A stretch of 64,000 nucleotides of DNA from Pseudomonas huaxiensis (GCF_003231275.1 NZ_QKVL01000006.1:203230-267229); one strand, 5' to 3'. Counted from the first letter of the stretch, positions 1 to 10,101 are shown. Numbers and translations are program-made. The notes: a model not told the origin generated them from the letters alone.

Positions 1-961
1 CCACGCGGGTGCGACCCTGGATGCGGTGCAGAAGAAAGGTTTCGTGCAGTGTGGCGTGAGTGACGGTCTGCCGGGCTTCTCGGTGCCGGACGCCAAAGGC
101 ACCATCGTCGGGATCGACGCCGACGTCTGCCGCGCAGTAGCTGCGGCGGTATTCGGTGACGCGACCAAGGTCAAGTTCAGCCAGCTCAACGCCAAGGAGC
201 GCTTCACCGCGCTGCAGTCCGGCGAAGTCGATGTGCTGTCGCGCAACACCACCTGGACCAGCTCGCGTGACTCCGGCATGGGCCTGGTGTTCGCCGGCGT
301 CACCTACTACGACGGCATCGGCTTCCTGGTGAACAAGAAGCTCGGCGTTTCCAGCGCCAAGGAACTGGACGGTGCCACCATCTGCATCCAGGCCGGTACC
401 ACCACCGAGCTGAACGTCTCCGACTACTTCCGCGCCAACGGTCTGAAATACACCCCGATCACCTTCGACACCTCCGATGAAAGCGCCAAGTCGCTGGAAT
501 CCGGTCGTTGCGACGTGCTGACCTCCGACAAGTCGCAACTCTACGCACAGCGTTCCAAGCTGGCCGCGCCGACCGACTACGTGGTTCTGCCGGAAACCAT
601 CTCCAAGGAGCCGCTGGGCCCGGTGGTGCGCAAGGGTGACGAGGAGTGGTTCAGCATCGTCAAGTGGACCCTCTTCGCCATGCTCAATGCCGAAGAAATG
701 GGCATTACCTCGAAAAACGTCGAGGCGGAAGCCAAAGCCACCAAGAACCCTGACGTGGCGCGCATGCTCGGCGCCGACGGCGAATACGGCAAGGACCTGA
801 AACTGCCGAAGGACTGGGTGGTGCAAATCGTCAAGCAAGTGGGTAACTACGGCGAAGTGTTCGAGAAGAACCTCGGCAAGGCTACCCCGCTGCAGATCGA
901 CCGCGGTCTGAACGCCCTGTGGAACAACGGCGGCATCCAGTACGCGCCACCGGTGCGCTGA
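1..961 (+). CDS. aapJ: General L-amino-acid ABC transporter, periplasmic binding protein (5' partial)
   Basis: Periplasmic solute-binding protein of the broad-specificity polar amino-acid importer, family SBP_bac_3 (AapJ/BztA type). The reading frame is open from base 2 (HAGATLDAVQKKGF...), so the signal peptide and true start lie upstream of the window. The ligand-binding core is visible, including the VDVLSRNTTWTSSRD segment and the C-terminal QIDRGLNALWNNGGIQYAPP signature typical of AapJ. It is followed at 68 bases by the two permeases and then the ATPase, the standard aapJQMP order. The GC-rich stretch 963-1000 between aapJ and aapQ contains an inverted repeat (GGCCCGCGGCGGC / GCCGCCGCGGGCC) that may trim or attenuate the operon mRNA so that binding protein is made in excess. 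That role is inferred. Confidence 0.93.
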   Translation, partial: HAGATLDAVQKKGFVQCGVSDGLPGFSVPDAKGTIVGIDADVCRAVAAAVFGDATKVKFSQLNAKERFTALQSGEVDVLSRNTTWTSSRDSGMGLVFAGVTYYDGIGFLVNKKLGVSSAKELDGATICIQAGTTTELNVSDYFRANGLKYTPITFDTSDESAKSLESGRCDVLTSDKSQLYAQRSKLAAPTDYVVLPETISKEPLGPVVRKGDEEWFSIVKWTLFAMLNAEEMGITSKNVEAEAKATKNPDVARMLGADGEYGKDLKLPKDWVVQIVKQVGNYGEVFEKNLGKATPLQIDRGLNALWNNGGIQYAPPVR

Positions 962-1028
962 TTGGGTCGGCCCGCGGCGGCGAGGTTGCCGCCGCGGGCC
1001 GTTACGTTCCTTCTCTTCGGGGCTTTTC

Positions 1029-2198
1029 ATGCAAAATCCACCCAAGGGCTTGTCCCTGAACGACCCACGTGTGCGTGCGTGGCTGTTCCAGATCCTCACC
1101 ATTGTCGTGGTGGTCGGTCTGGGCTGGTACCTGTTCCACAACACCCAGACCAACCTGCAACACCGGGGCATCACCTCGGGCTTCGACTTCCTTGAGCGCA
1201 GTGCCGGCTTCGGCATCGCCCAGCACCTCATTCCGTACACGGAATCCGACACGTACGCCCGGGTCTTCGTCATCGGCCTGCTCAACACCCTGCTGGTGAC
1301 CGTCATCGGCATCATCCTGGCGACCCTGCTGGGGTTCATCATCGGCGTGGCACGACTGTCACCGAACTGGATGATCAACAAGCTGGCCACGGTGTATGTC
1401 GAGACTTTCCGTAACATCCCGCCGCTGCTGCAGATTCTCTTCTGGTACTTCGCGGTGTTCCTGACCCTGCCGGGACCGCGGGGCAGCATCAACCTCAACG
1501 ACACCTTCTTCATCAGCAACCGTGGGCTGAACATGCCCGGGGCTTCGCTGGCCGATGGCTTCTGGCCGTTCGTGATCTGCCTGGTGGTGGCAATCGTCGC
1601 CGTGGTGCTGATGGTGCGCTGGGCCAACCGGCGTTTCGAAGCGACCGGCGTGCCATTCCACAAGTTCTGGGCCGGACTGGCCCTGTTGCTGGTGATCCCG
1701 GGGCTGAGCGTGCTGTTGTTCGGCAACCCGCTGAGCTGGGAACTGCCGCAATTGAAAGGATTCAACTTCACCGGTGGCTGGGTACTGATCCCCGAGCTGC
1801 TGGCGCTGACCCTGGCACTGACCATCTACACCGCGGCGTTCATCGCCGAAATCGTGCGCTCCGGCATCCGTTCGGTGAGCCACGGCCAGACCGAGGCGGC
1901 CCGTTCGCTGGGTCTGCGTGAGGGCCCGACCCTGCGCAAGGTGATCATTCCCCAGGCGCTGCGGGTAATCATTCCGCCGCTGACCAGCCAATACCTGAAC
2001 CTGGCGAAGAACTCCTCGCTGGCCGCCGGTATCGGTTACCCGGAAATGGTTTCGCTGTTCGCCGGCACCGTGCTCAACCAGACCGGCCAGGCCATCGAGG
2101 TCATTGCCATCACCATGAGCGTTTACCTGGCCATCAGCATCAGCATTTCGCTGTTGATGAACTGGTACAACAAGCGCATCGCGCTGATCGAGCGGTAA
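1029..2198 (+). CDS. aapQ: General L-amino-acid ABC transporter permease AapQ
   Basis: Inner-membrane permease (389 aa, HisM/GlnP family) that pairs with AapM to form the import channel. Hydrophobic segments include residues about 17-37, 80-108 and several toward the C-terminus. The cytoplasmic EAA loop that docks on the ATPase begins near residue 289 (EAARSLGLREGPTLRKV). A long insert between the early and late membrane segments is normal for the AapQ/BztB branch, which is much longer than plain GlnP permeases. The ATG at 1029 is chosen because TTCGGGG lies just upstream and the N-terminus matches the family. Ten bases separate it from aapM. Confidence 0.93.
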   Translation: MQNPPKGLSLNDPRVRAWLFQILTIVVVVGLGWYLFHNTQTNLQHRGITSGFDFLERSAGFGIAQHLIPYTESDTYARVFVIGLLNTLLVTVIGIILATLLGFIIGVARLSPNWMINKLATVYVETFRNIPPLLQILFWYFAVFLTLPGPRGSINLNDTFFISNRGLNMPGASLADGFWPFVICLVVAIVAVVLMVRWANRRFEATGVPFHKFWAGLALLLVIPGLSVLLFGNPLSWELPQLKGFNFTGGWVLIPELLALTLALTIYTAAFIAEIVRSGIRSVSHGQTEAARSLGLREGPTLRKVIIPQALRVIIPPLTSQYLNLAKNSSLAAGIGYPEMVSLFAGTVLNQTGQAIEVIAITMSVYLAISISISLLMNWYNKRIALIER

Positions 2199-2208
2199 GG
2201 AGACGCGC

Positions 2209-3306
2209 ATGACTTCCCATGTTTTCAAACCCGATATGCCGCCACCGGTGAAAACCGTCGGCGTACTCGCCTGGATGCGCGCCAACCTGTTCTCCAGCTG
2301 GATGAACACCCTGTTGACGCTGTTCGCCATCTATCTGGTCTGGCTGATCGTGCCGCCGCTGCTGCAGTGGTCGATCTTCGATGCCAACTGGGTCGGCACC
2401 ACCCGCGCCGACTGCACCAAGGAGGGCGCCTGCTGGGTGTTCATCCAGCAGCGCTTCGGCCAGTTCATGTACGGCTATTACCCTACCGAGCTGCGCTGGC
2501 GGGTCGACCTGACGGTCTGGCTGGCAGTGATTGGCGCGGCGCCGTTGTTCATCTCGCGCTTCCCGCGCAAGACGATCTACGGCCTGTGCTTCCTCGTTGC
2601 GTACCCGATCGTTGCCTACACCCTGCTGCACGGCGGCACCCTGGGTCTTGCCACGGTACCGACCAGCCAATGGGGCGGCCTGATGCTGACCCTGGTCATC
2701 GCCACCGTGGGCATCGTCGGCGCCTTGCCGCTGGGTATCCTTCTGGCCTTGGGCCGGCGCTCGAAAATGCCGGCGGTGAAAGTGGTCTGCGTGACCTTCA
2801 TCGAGTTCTGGCGTGGCGTGCCGCTGATCACCGTGCTGTTCATGTCTTCGGTGATGCTGCCGCTGTTCCTGCCTGAAGGCATGAGCTTCGACAAGCTGCT
2901 GCGGGCGATGATCGGCGTCATCCTGTTCCAGTCGGCGTACATCGCCGAGGTGGTGCGCGGTGGTCTGCAGGCCATTCCCAAGGGTCAGTACGAAGCCGCC
3001 GCGGCCATGGGCCTGGGCTACTGGCGCTCGATGGGCCTGGTGATCCTGCCCCAAGCGCTGAAGCTGGTGATTCCCGGCATCGTCAACACCTTCATTGCCC
3101 TGTTCAAGGACACCAGTCTGGTGATCATCATCGGCCTGTTCGACCTGCTCAACAGCGTCAAGCAGGCGGCCGCCGACCCGGCCTGGCTGGGCATGGCGAC
3201 CGAGGGCTACGTGTTCGCGGCCCTGGTGTTCTGGATTTTCTGTTTCGGTATGTCCCGCTACTCCATGCATCTGGAGCGCAAGCTGGACACAGGCCACAAG
3301 CGTTAG
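2209..3306 (+). CDS. aapM: General L-amino-acid ABC transporter permease AapM
   Basis: Second inner-membrane permease (365 aa) of the Aap importer, BztC/AapM type. It shows the EAA cytoplasmic loop near residues 262-285 ([19 protein letters not shown]). A cysteine pair in the first external loop ([10 protein letters not shown], about residues 66-75) is noticeable. The start at 2209 has AAGGAGA at 2197-2203. The stop at 3304-3306 lies 11 bases before aapP, whose ribosome site AGGAGA overlaps the stop region, so all four genes are probably one transcript. Confidence 0.93.
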   Translation: MTSHVFKPDMPPPVKTVGVLAWMRANLFSSWMNTLLTLFAIYLVWLIVPPLLQWSIFDANWVGTTRADCTKEGACWVFIQQRFGQFMYGYYPTELRWRVDLTVWLAVIGAAPLFISRFPRKTIYGLCFLVAYPIVAYTLLHGGTLGLATVPTSQWGGLMLTLVIATVGIVGALPLGILLALGRRSKMPAVKVVCVTFIEFWRGVPLITVLFMSSVMLPLFLPEGMSFDKLLRAMIGVILFQSAYIAEVVRGGLQAIPKGQYEAAAAMGLGYWRSMGLVILPQALKLVIPGIVNTFIALFKDTSLVIIIGLFDLLNSVKQAAADPAWLGMATEGYVFAALVFWIFCFGMSRYSMHLERKLDTGHKR

Positions 3307-3317
3307 GAGAGATTTTG

Positions 3318-4082
3318 ATGAGCGAAGCGATCAAACAGCCTGTGGGCCCTGAAGGCATTATTCAGATGCAGGGCGTGAACAAGTGGTACGGCCAGTTCCA
3401 CGTGCTCAAGGACATCAACCTGAATGTGCGCCAGGGCGAGCGCATCGTGCTGTGCGGGCCTTCGGGTTCGGGCAAGTCCACCACCATCCGCTGCCTCAAC
3501 CGTCTGGAAGAACACCAGCAGGGCCGCATCGTGGTCGATGGCGTTGAGCTGACCAATGACCTCAAGCAGATCGAGGCGATCCGCCGTGAAGTCGGCATGG
3601 TGTTCCAGCATTTCAACCTGTTCCCGCACCTGACCATCCTGCAGAACTGCACCCTAGCGCCGATGTGGGTGCGCAAGATGCCCAAGCGCAAGGCCGAGGA
3701 AATCGCCATGCACTATCTGGAGCGGGTGCGGATTCCGGAGCAGGCCAACAAGTTTCCCGGCCAGTTGTCCGGTGGTCAGCAGCAGCGTGTGGCGATTGCC
3801 CGGGCGCTGTGCATGAAGCCGAAGATCATGCTGTTCGACGAGCCAACCTCGGCACTCGATCCGGAAATGGTCAAGGAAGTGCTGGATACCATGGTCGGCC
3901 TGGCGGAAGACGGCATGACCATGCTCTGCGTGACCCACGAAATGGGCTTCGCCCGTACCGTGGCGAACCGGGTGATCTTCATGGACAAGGGGGAAATCGT
4001 CGAGCAGGCCGCGCCGGATGACTTCTTCGACCGGCCGCAGAACGAGCGGACCAAGTTGTTCCTGAGCCAGATCCTGCACTAA
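3318..4082 (+). CDS. aapP: General L-amino-acid ABC transporter ATP-binding protein
   Basis: Cytoplasmic ATPase (254 aa) that powers the AapQM permease. Motifs seen: Walker [10 protein letters not shown] at residues 47-55, Q-loop in [11 protein letters not shown] signature LSGGQQQR at 150-157, Walker B MLFDEP at 171-176 and the switch histidine in VTHEMGFA. The frame is open three bases earlier through a TTG, but the ATG at 3318 follows AGGAGA at 3305-3310 at ideal spacing, so it is the start. It is the last gene of aapJQMP and converges on algW, with an inverted REP pair between them. Confidence 0.95.
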   Translation: MSEAIKQPVGPEGIIQMQGVNKWYGQFHVLKDINLNVRQGERIVLCGPSGSGKSTTIRCLNRLEEHQQGRIVVDGVELTNDLKQIEAIRREVGMVFQHFNLFPHLTILQNCTLAPMWVRKMPKRKAEEIAMHYLERVRIPEQANKFPGQLSGGQQQRVAIARALCMKPKIMLFDEPTSALDPEMVKEVLDTMVGLAEDGMTMLCVTHEMGFARTVANRVIFMDKGEIVEQAAPDDFFDRPQNERTKLFLSQILH

Positions 4083-4128
4083 TGAAAAGGGGCCGCAAGC
4101 TTCTAATGTCAGTCAGTTAAATCAATTA

Positions 4129-4233
4129 GGGCCGCTTTGCGGCCCTTCGCGAGCAAGCTCGCTCCCACAGGATCCTCGCCAAGGTGCAAGTTGTGGGAGC
4201 GAGCTTGCTCGCGAAGGGCTGCAGAGCAGCCCC
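4129..4233. repeat. Inverted pair of REP elements between convergent genes
   Basis: Two REP-like palindromic units face each other. A 26-base arm at 4144-4169 (containing CGAGCAAGCTCGCTCC) is the exact reverse complement of 4192-4217. Each unit also carries a small hairpin on its outer side: GGGCCGC-TTT-GCGGCCC at 4129-4145 and GGGCTGC-AGA-GCAGCCC at 4216-4232. This is the usual layout of Pseudomonas REP doublets, which are dispersed by RAYT-type enzymes; no RAYT gene lies in the window. As RNA the pair could fold into a long hairpin and protect or terminate the aapP and algW transcripts. Confidence 0.85.
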
Positions 4234-4287
4234 AATATAGGCGCTGAAACGCTAATTGAATGGCATTAGCCGCAAGCGGCCCCGAAA

Positions 4288-5445
4288 TCAGTTCTCTTCC
4301 TGCACCGCCGGCGCTGGCGGCGGTCGCAGACCTACCTCGGCAACCAGTTTCAGCGGCTTGCCATTGCGCACCACTTCGATCGCAACCTTTTCATTGGGCT
4401 TGATCCGCGCCACCTGGTTCATCGAGCGGCGGCCATCGCCGGCCGGTTCGCCATTGATGCTGAGGATCACGTCACCCAGTTGCAGACCGGCTTTCTGTGC
4501 CGGGCCATCGCGGAAAATCCCCGCCACCACGATGCCAGGCCGGCCCTGCATGCCGAACGACTCGGCGAGTTCCTGGCTCAGCGGCTGAACCTCGATACCC
4601 AGCCAGCCACGAATCACCTGGCCATGCTCGATGATCGACTTCATCACCTCCAGCGCCAGCTTGGTCGGAATGGCGAAGCCGATCCCTTGCGAGCCGCCGG
4701 ATTTGGAGAAGATCGCCGTGTTGATACCGGTCAGGTTGCCGCTGGCGTCCACCAGCGCGCCGCCGGAGTTGCCGGGGTTGATCGCCGCGTCGGTCTGGAT
4801 GAAGTCTTCGTAGTTGTTCAGGCCCAACTGATTGCGCCCGGTGGCGCTGATGATGCCCATGGTGACGGTCTGGCCGACCCCGAACGGGTTGCCGATGGCC
4901 AGGGCAACATCGCCGATGTGGATATTGTCAGAGCGGCCGATGGTGATGGCCGGCAGGTTCTTCAGGTCGATCTTGAGGACCGCAAGGTCGGTTTCCGGGT
5001 CGCTGCCGATGACCCGGGCCAGCGTTTCGCGGCCATCCTTGAGCGCCACCACGATCTGGTCGGCGCCGGCGGTCACGTGGTTGTTGGTCAGCAGGTAGCC
5101 TTCCGGGCTCATGATCACTGCCGAACCCAGGCTCGACTCCCAGCGCCGCTGCTTGGGCAGATTGTCACCGAAGAATCGACGGAATTGCGGATCTTCGAAC
5201 AGCGGGTGGGCGGACTTGTTGACCACTTTGGTGGTGTACAGGTTGGCCACCGCGGGCGCCGCGTGGCTGACCGCATCGGCGTAGGACACCGGGCCCTGGA
5301 CGATGCTGGTGGTCTGCGGCGCTTGTTGCAGGTTGACGTCCTGGCTGGGCAGGCCGACCCATTGGGGAAAACGCTGGATGACCAGCAGCGCGATCAGCAC
5401 GCCGGTAAACAGTGGCCAGCCAAAGTAACGCAAAGCCTTGAACAT
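4288..5445 (-). CDS. algW: DegS-like periplasmic serine protease AlgW
   Basis: Site-1 protease (385 aa) of the envelope-stress cascade that cleaves the anti-sigma factor MucA, family S1C/HtrA. It has one N-terminal membrane anchor (residues about 8-24), a trypsin-like domain with catalytic triad H123, D153 and S227 (in NPGNSGGA), and a single PDZ domain from about residue 285 that senses misfolded porin C-termini. One PDZ rather than two separates it from MucD/DegP. The ATG at 5445 is preferred over an upstream in-frame codon at 5523 because it puts the membrane anchor at the very N-terminus and the triad at the P. aeruginosa AlgW numbers. Divergent from the Nif3-family gene. Confidence 0.93.
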   Translation of the reverse strand: MFKALRYFGWPLFTGVLIALLVIQRFPQWVGLPSQDVNLQQAPQTTSIVQGPVSYADAVSHAAPAVANLYTTKVVNKSAHPLFEDPQFRRFFGDNLPKQRRWESSLGSAVIMSPEGYLLTNNHVTAGADQIVVALKDGRETLARVIGSDPETDLAVLKIDLKNLPAITIGRSDNIHIGDVALAIGNPFGVGQTVTMGIISATGRNQLGLNNYEDFIQTDAAINPGNSGGALVDASGNLTGINTAIFSKSGGSQGIGFAIPTKLALEVMKSIIEHGQVIRGWLGIEVQPLSQELAESFGMQGRPGIVVAGIFRDGPAQKAGLQLGDVILSINGEPAGDGRRSMNQVARIKPNEKVAIEVVRNGKPLKLVAEVGLRPPPAPAVQEEN

Positions 5446-5684
5446 TGAATGGATCCTGGAGGGTTGGCCCGAGCCGATGACGCAGTGGGGAAGTGATGAA
5501 CGCGCGCGATCATACTTCGGCAAGACCTGTGCAGGAATAGCTAAATCATCCGGCGTGTGACGACGTTGGCCAGATGCCCCCAGGTTGTTGCCGCCGGTTT
5601 CCCCAACACAGTCGACGGCCCATAATGGCGGGCATTATACGGGGCCTTGCGCCGCGCTGAACTGCTGAATTGAGGACTCTTTCC
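5446..5684. other. Divergent intergenic region algW / nif3-family gene
   Basis: About 240 bases that must hold the promoters of both genes. A short inverted repeat ATAATG-GCGGG-CATTAT lies at 5622-5638, about 45 bases before the plus-strand start. CATAAT at 5621-5626 could serve as a -10 box for the plus strand, 17 bases after TTTCCC, but the -35 match is poor. I see no gene or terminator here. Confidence 0.35.
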
Positions 5685-6443
5685 ATGGCTGTTGCCCTGA
5701 CTACCCTGATCGAGGAAGCCGACCGCTACCTCGGTAGCGCGAAAATCCAGGATTACTGCCCCAACGGCCTGCAGGTCGAAGGCCGCCCGCAGGTCACCCG
5801 GATCGTCAGCGGCGTGACCGCCAGCCAGGCACTGCTGGATGCCGCCGTAGAAGCCGGGGCTGATCTGGTGTTGGTGCACCACGGTTACTTCTGGAAGGGC
5901 GAGAACCCCTGCATCACCGGCATGAAGCAGCGGCGCCTGAAAACCCTGCTGAAGAACGACCTGAGCCTGCTGTCGTACCACTTGCCGCTGGACGTTCACC
6001 CCGAAGTGGGTAACAACGTGCAACTGGCGCGGCAACTGGACATTACCGTGGAAGGTCCGCTGGACCCGAACAACCCGCGGGTGGTGGGACTGGTCGGTTC
6101 ACTGGCCGAACCCGTGTCGGCGCGGGATTTCGCACGCCGCGTCAATGAAGTGATGGGCCGCGAGCCGTTGCTGATCGAAGGTGAGGGGATTATTCGCCGG
6201 GTCGGCTGGTGCACCGGCGGCGGCCAGGGCTATATCGACCAGGCGATCGCCGCCGGCGTCGACCTGTTCATCAGTGGCGAAGCCTCCGAGCAGACATTCC
6301 ACAGTGCCCGGGAAAACGGCGTCAGCTTCATCGCCGCCGGTCACCACGCCACCGAACGCTACGGTGTGCAGGCGCTGGGTGACTATCTGGCGCGGCGTTT
6401 TGCCCTGGAGCATCTGTTCATCGATTGCCCCAATCCGGTCTGA
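5685..6443 (+). CDS. Nif3-like dinuclear metal centre protein (YbgI/DUF34)
   Basis: Nif3/YbgI family protein of 252 aa. Metal-ligand motifs are visible: LVHHGYFWKG in the N-terminal half and AAGHHATERYG in the C-terminal half. In this family such residues bind a pair of metal ions in a toroidal hexamer. A GTP cyclohydrolase I type 2 label is often attached, but the physiological role is unsettled and the sequence does not decide it. The ATG at 5685 follows GAGGA at 5672-5676, so the upstream in-frame codon at 5670 is rejected. Its place beside algW and cysD is conserved in Pseudomonas as I remember it. Confidence 0.9.
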   Translation: MAVALTTLIEEADRYLGSAKIQDYCPNGLQVEGRPQVTRIVSGVTASQALLDAAVEAGADLVLVHHGYFWKGENPCITGMKQRRLKTLLKNDLSLLSYHLPLDVHPEVGNNVQLARQLDITVEGPLDPNNPRVVGLVGSLAEPVSARDFARRVNEVMGREPLLIEGEGIIRRVGWCTGGGQGYIDQAIAAGVDLFISGEASEQTFHSARENGVSFIAAGHHATERYGVQALGDYLARRFALEHLFIDCPNPV

Positions 6444-6581
6444 ATCCTAAAACGACAGGGCATATCCATATACTGTTTCGTTCTAGCCGGCTTCCTAAAT
6501 AGAATCGGGCGCTGTGATAAAGTTGCCCGCTCGAACACGGCCCGCTTGGCCGTCCATAAGATCGTTTTCCCGTGAGTAGCC

Positions 6582-7499
6582 ATGGTCGACAAACTGACGC
6601 ATTTGAAACAGTTGGAGGCGGAAAGCATCCACATCATTCGTGAGGTGGCCGCCGAGTTCGATAACCCGGTGATGCTGTATTCCATTGGCAAGGATTCGGC
6701 CGTGATGCTGCATCTGGCACGCAAGGCCTTCTTCCCTGGCAAGCTGCCGTTTCCAGTGATGCATGTCGACACCCAGTGGAAATTCCAGGAGATGTACAGC
6801 TTCCGCGACAAGATGGTCGAGGAAATGGGCCTTGAACTGATCACCCACGTCAACCCGGAAGGTGTGGCGCAGGGCATCAACCCGTTCACCCATGGCAGCT
6901 CCAAGCACACTGATATCATGAAGACCCAGGGCCTGAAACAGGCGCTGGACAAGCATGGTTTCGACGCCGCCTTCGGTGGCGCGCGCCGCGACGAAGAGAA
7001 GTCCCGCGCCAAGGAGCGTGTCTACTCCTTCCGTGACAGCAAGCACCGCTGGGACCCGAAGAACCAGCGTCCCGAGCTGTGGAACGTCTACAACGGCAAG
7101 GTCAACAAGGGCGAGTCGATTCGCGTCTTCCCGCTGTCCAACTGGACCGAGCTGGACATCTGGCAGTACATCTACCTCGAAGGCATCCCGATCGTCCCGC
7201 TGTACTTCGCCGCCGAGCGTGAAGTCATCGAGAAGAACGGCACCCTGATCATGATCGACGACGATCGCATCCTCGAGCACCTCAGCGACGAGGAAAAGGC
7301 CCGTATCGTCAAGAAGAAGGTGCGTTTCCGTACCCTCGGCTGCTACCCGCTGACGGGCGCCGTCGAGTCGGAGGCCGAGACCCTGACGGACATCATTCAG
7401 GAAATGCTCCTGACCAGGACGTCCGAACGCCAGGGCCGTGTCATCGACCACGATGGCGCCGGTTCCATGGAAGACAAGAAACGCCAAGGCTACTTCTAA
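6582..7499 (+). CDS. cysD: Sulfate adenylyltransferase subunit 2
   Basis: Catalytic small subunit (305 aa) of ATP sulfurylase, which makes adenosine 5'-phosphosulfate from sulfate and ATP in the cytoplasm. The N-type PP-loop appears as [13 protein letters not shown] near residue 30. Strong family segments include [17 protein letters not shown] and [17 protein letters not shown]. The gene ends 15 bases before cysNC, which encodes its GTPase partner. The 138-base upstream gap presumably holds a CysB-controlled promoter, but I could not identify a convincing CysB site. TATACT at 6469-6474 and TAGAAT at 6500-6505 are possible -10 boxes. Confidence 0.96.
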   Translation: MVDKLTHLKQLEAESIHIIREVAAEFDNPVMLYSIGKDSAVMLHLARKAFFPGKLPFPVMHVDTQWKFQEMYSFRDKMVEEMGLELITHVNPEGVAQGINPFTHGSSKHTDIMKTQGLKQALDKHGFDAAFGGARRDEEKSRAKERVYSFRDSKHRWDPKNQRPELWNVYNGKVNKGESIRVFPLSNWTELDIWQYIYLEGIPIVPLYFAAEREVIEKNGTLIMIDDDRILEHLSDEEKARIVKKKVRFRTLGCYPLTGAVESEAETLTDIIQEMLLTRTSERQGRVIDHDGAGSMEDKKRQGYF

Positions 7500-7514
7500 T
7501 TTCAGGGTTACTCC

Positions 7515-9416
7515 ATGTCGCACCAATCTGATCTGATCAGCGAGGACATCCTCGCCTACCTGGCCCAGCACGAGCGCAAGGAACTGCTGCGTTTCCTCAC
7601 CTGCGGCAACGTCGACGATGGCAAGAGCACCCTGATCGGGCGCCTGCTGCACGACTCCAAGATGATCTACGAGGACCACCTCGAGGCCATCACCCGCGAT
7701 TCGAAGAAAGTCGGCACCACTGGCGAAGACATCGACCTGGCGTTGCTGGTCGACGGCCTGCAGGCCGAGCGTGAGCAGGGCATCACCATCGATGTGGCCT
7801 ACCGCTATTTCTCCACCGCCAAGCGCAAGTTCATCATCGCCGACACCCCCGGCCATGAGCAGTACACCCGCAACATGGCCACCGGTGCATCCACCTGTGA
7901 CCTGGCGATCATCCTGGTCGATGCCCGTTACGGCGTGCAGACCCAGACCCGCCGCCACAGCTACATCGCGTCGTTGCTGGGCATCAAGCACATCGTTGTC
8001 GCCATCAACAAGATGGACCTCAAGGGCTTCGATGAGCAGGTCTTCGAGTCGATCAAGGCCGACTACCTGAAGTTCGCCGAGGGCATCAACCTCCAGCCGA
8101 GCAGCCTGCACTTCGTGCCGATGTCCGCGCTCAAGGGCGATAACGTGGTCAACCGCAGCGAGCGTTCGCCGTGGTACACCGGCCCCGCGCTGATGGAAAT
8201 CCTCGAGACCGTTGAAGTCGCCGCCGACCGCAACTTCACCGACCTGCGCTTCCCGGTGCAGTACGTCAACCGTCCGAACCTGAACTTCCGCGGCTTCGCC
8301 GGCACCATCGCCAGTGGCGTGGTGCACAAGGGTGACGACGTGGTCGTGCTGCCGTCGGGCAAGAGCAGCCGCGTCAAATCCATCGTCACCTATGAAGGTG
8401 AGCTGGAGAACGCAGGCCCAGGCCAGGCCGTCACCCTGACCATGGAAGACGAGATCGACATCTCCCGTGGCGACCTGCTGGTTCACGCCGACAACGTACC
8501 GCCGGTGACCGACCAGTTCGACGCCATGCTGGTGTGGATGTCCGAAGAGCCGCTGTTGCCGGGCAAGAAATACGACATCAAGCGCGCCACCAGCTATGTG
8601 CCGGGCTCGGTTGCCAGCATCACCCACAAGGTCGATGTGAACACCCTGGAGCAGGGCGCCGCCAGCGCACTGCAACTGAACGAGATCGGCCGGGTCAAGG
8701 TCAGCCTCGACACCGCCATCGCCCTGGACGGTTACGACAGCAACCGCACCACCGGTGCGTTCATCGTCATTGATCGCCTGACCAACGGCACCGTCGGTGC
8801 GGGCATGATCATCGCGCCTCCGGTTCTGCCACACGGCAGCACCGGTCAGCATGGCAAGCTGGCTCACGTTGCGACCGAAGAGCGCGCTCTGCGCTTTGGC
8901 CAGCAGCCGGCCACCGTGCTGTTCAGCGGCCTGTCCGGCGCTGGCAAGAGCACCCTGGCCTATGCTGTGGAGCGCAAGCTGTTCGACATGGGCCGTGCGG
9001 TCTACGTCCTCGACGGCCAGAACCTGCGCCATGACCTGAACAAGGGCCTGCCACAGGACCGCGCCGGTCGCACCGAGAACTGGCGTCGTGCCGCTCACGT
9101 GGCGCGTCAGTTCAACGAAGCCGGCCTGCTGACCCTGGCCGCGTTCGTTGCACCGGATGCCGAAGGTCGCGAGCAGGCCAAGGCACTGATCGGCAAGGAG
9201 CGTCTGGTTACCGTTTACGTCCAGGCGTCCCCGCAAGCCTGCCGCGAGCGTGACCCGCAAGGTCTGTACGCTGCCGGTGGCGACAACATCCCGGGCGAAA
9301 GCTTCCCGTACGATGTGCCGCTGAACGCCGACCTGGTCATCGACACCCAATCCACCAGCGTGGAAGAGGGCGTCAAGCAGGTGCTGGATGTGCTGCGTGA
9401 GCGTGGCGCGATCTAA
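7515..9416 (+). CDS. cysNC: Bifunctional sulfate adenylyltransferase GTPase subunit / APS kinase
   Basis: Fusion protein of 633 aa. The N-terminal CysN part is an EF-Tu-like GTPase that drives CysD: G1 GNVDDGKS at residues 31-38, G3 in [11 protein letters not shown], and G4 NKMD. The C-terminal CysC part is an APS kinase with P-loop GLSGAGKS at 472-479; it phosphorylates APS to PAPS. The fused form is common in pseudomonads, in contrast to separate cysN and cysC in enterics. It is translated as the second gene of the cysD-cysNC operon and is followed by a strong terminator. Confidence 0.96.
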   Translation: MSHQSDLISEDILAYLAQHERKELLRFLTCGNVDDGKSTLIGRLLHDSKMIYEDHLEAITRDSKKVGTTGEDIDLALLVDGLQAEREQGITIDVAYRYFSTAKRKFIIADTPGHEQYTRNMATGASTCDLAIILVDARYGVQTQTRRHSYIASLLGIKHIVVAINKMDLKGFDEQVFESIKADYLKFAEGINLQPSSLHFVPMSALKGDNVVNRSERSPWYTGPALMEILETVEVAADRNFTDLRFPVQYVNRPNLNFRGFAGTIASGVVHKGDDVVVLPSGKSSRVKSIVTYEGELENAGPGQAVTLTMEDEIDISRGDLLVHADNVPPVTDQFDAMLVWMSEEPLLPGKKYDIKRATSYVPGSVASITHKVDVNTLEQGAASALQLNEIGRVKVSLDTAIALDGYDSNRTTGAFIVIDRLTNGTVGAGMIIAPPVLPHGSTGQHGKLAHVATEERALRFGQQPATVLFSGLSGAGKSTLAYAVERKLFDMGRAVYVLDGQNLRHDLNKGLPQDRAGRTENWRRAAHVARQFNEAGLLTLAAFVAPDAEGREQAKALIGKERLVTVYVQASPQACRERDPQGLYAAGGDNIPGESFPYDVPLNADLVIDTQSTSVEEGVKQVLDVLRERGAI

Positions 9417-9437
9417 GCGTCGAAGCTGAAAAGCAAC

Positions 9438-9473
9438 AAACCCGCGATGGTGAAAACCATCGCGGGTTTTTTT
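9438..9473 (+). terminator. Rho-independent terminator after cysNC
   Basis: A perfect 13-bp stem pairs 9438-9450 (AAACCCGCGATGG) with 9457-9469, and extends by one T-A pair around a GAAA loop. A T-run follows at 9467-9473. It lies 22 bases after the cysNC stop. Confidence 0.92.
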
Positions 9474-9494
9474 GTGCCCGATGGAGAGGGCGCC

Positions 9495-10010
9495 TCAGAT
9501 GTGCTTTTCCGATACCGGGATCACTCGCTTCTCCTTCACTGCCTTATAGGAAAAGCTCGAGTAGATTTCCTTAACACCTGGTAACGATTGCAATACCTCG
9601 CGGGCGAATTCGCCGAAGGACTCCAGGTCCCGCGCCAGCACTTCCAGCAGGAAGTCATAGCGCCCGGAAATATTGTGGCAGGCGACGATTTCGGGGATTT
9701 CCATCAGCCGCTGTTCGAAGGCGCGGGCCATCTCCTTGGTGTGTGAGTCCATCATGATACTGACGAAGGCGGTGACGCCGAAACCCAGGGCCTTGGGCGA
9801 AAGAATCGCCTGGTAACCGGTGATATAGCCGCCTTCCTCCAGCAGCTTGACCCGTCGCCAGCAGGGCGAGGTGGTCAGGGCGACGTTGTCGGCCAATTCC
9901 GAAATGGTCAGTCGGGCGTTGTCCTGCAGGGCGGCGAGGAGGGCGCGGTCGGTACGGTCGATGGCGTTGGGCAAAATTTGCCCCGTCTTCACGGAATCAT
10001 GAGCTTTCAT
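9495..10010 (-). CDS. mdeR: Lrp/AsnC-family regulator, probable MdeR
   Basis: Leucine-responsive-type regulator of 171 aa. Residues about 18-75 form the AsnC helix-turn-helix (AIDRTDRALLAALQDN, then TISELADNVALTTSPCWRR). A RAM/AsnC effector domain follows with GVTAFVSIMM and ISGRYDFLLEV. It is divergent from the methionine gamma-lyase gene across a 91-base AT-rich gap, the same layout as the P. putida mdeR-mdeA pair, in which the Lrp-type MdeR activates mdeA. The name rests on that context and family, not on a specificity motif. Confidence 0.85.
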   Translation of the reverse strand: MKAHDSVKTGQILPNAIDRTDRALLAALQDNARLTISELADNVALTTSPCWRRVKLLEEGGYITGYQAILSPKALGFGVTAFVSIMMDSHTKEMARAFEQRLMEIPEIVACHNISGRYDFLLEVLARDLESFGEFAREVLQSLPGVKEIYSSFSYKAVKEKRVIPVSEKHI

Positions 10011-10101
10011 GCCTGCAATACCCCAAAGCGGTAGTCACATTTGGAAAAATATTAGTCGGTCGGTGGCATAAGCTTATTACAAACCACAAGAGGCTGTTGT
10101 C
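10011..10101. promoter_or_regulatory. Divergent mdeR-mdeA control region
   Basis: A 91-base gap between divergent start codons, visibly richer in A and T than its surroundings (GGAAAAATATTAG, CATAAGCTTATTAC). Lrp-family regulators usually bind such AT-rich stretches at their own divergent promoters. TAAGCTTA within CATAAGCTTATTAC is a perfect 8-bp palindrome. The mdeA ribosome site is AGAGG near 10089. An operator role is inferred. Confidence 0.45.

Noticed and set aside
6495..9350. A 951-codon minus-strand open frame opposite cysD and cysNC
   Set aside because: It is a shadow of high-GC coding sequence: residues are dominated by Gly, Ala, Val, Asp, His and Gln, with no family motif. The plus strand holds two certain enzymes.
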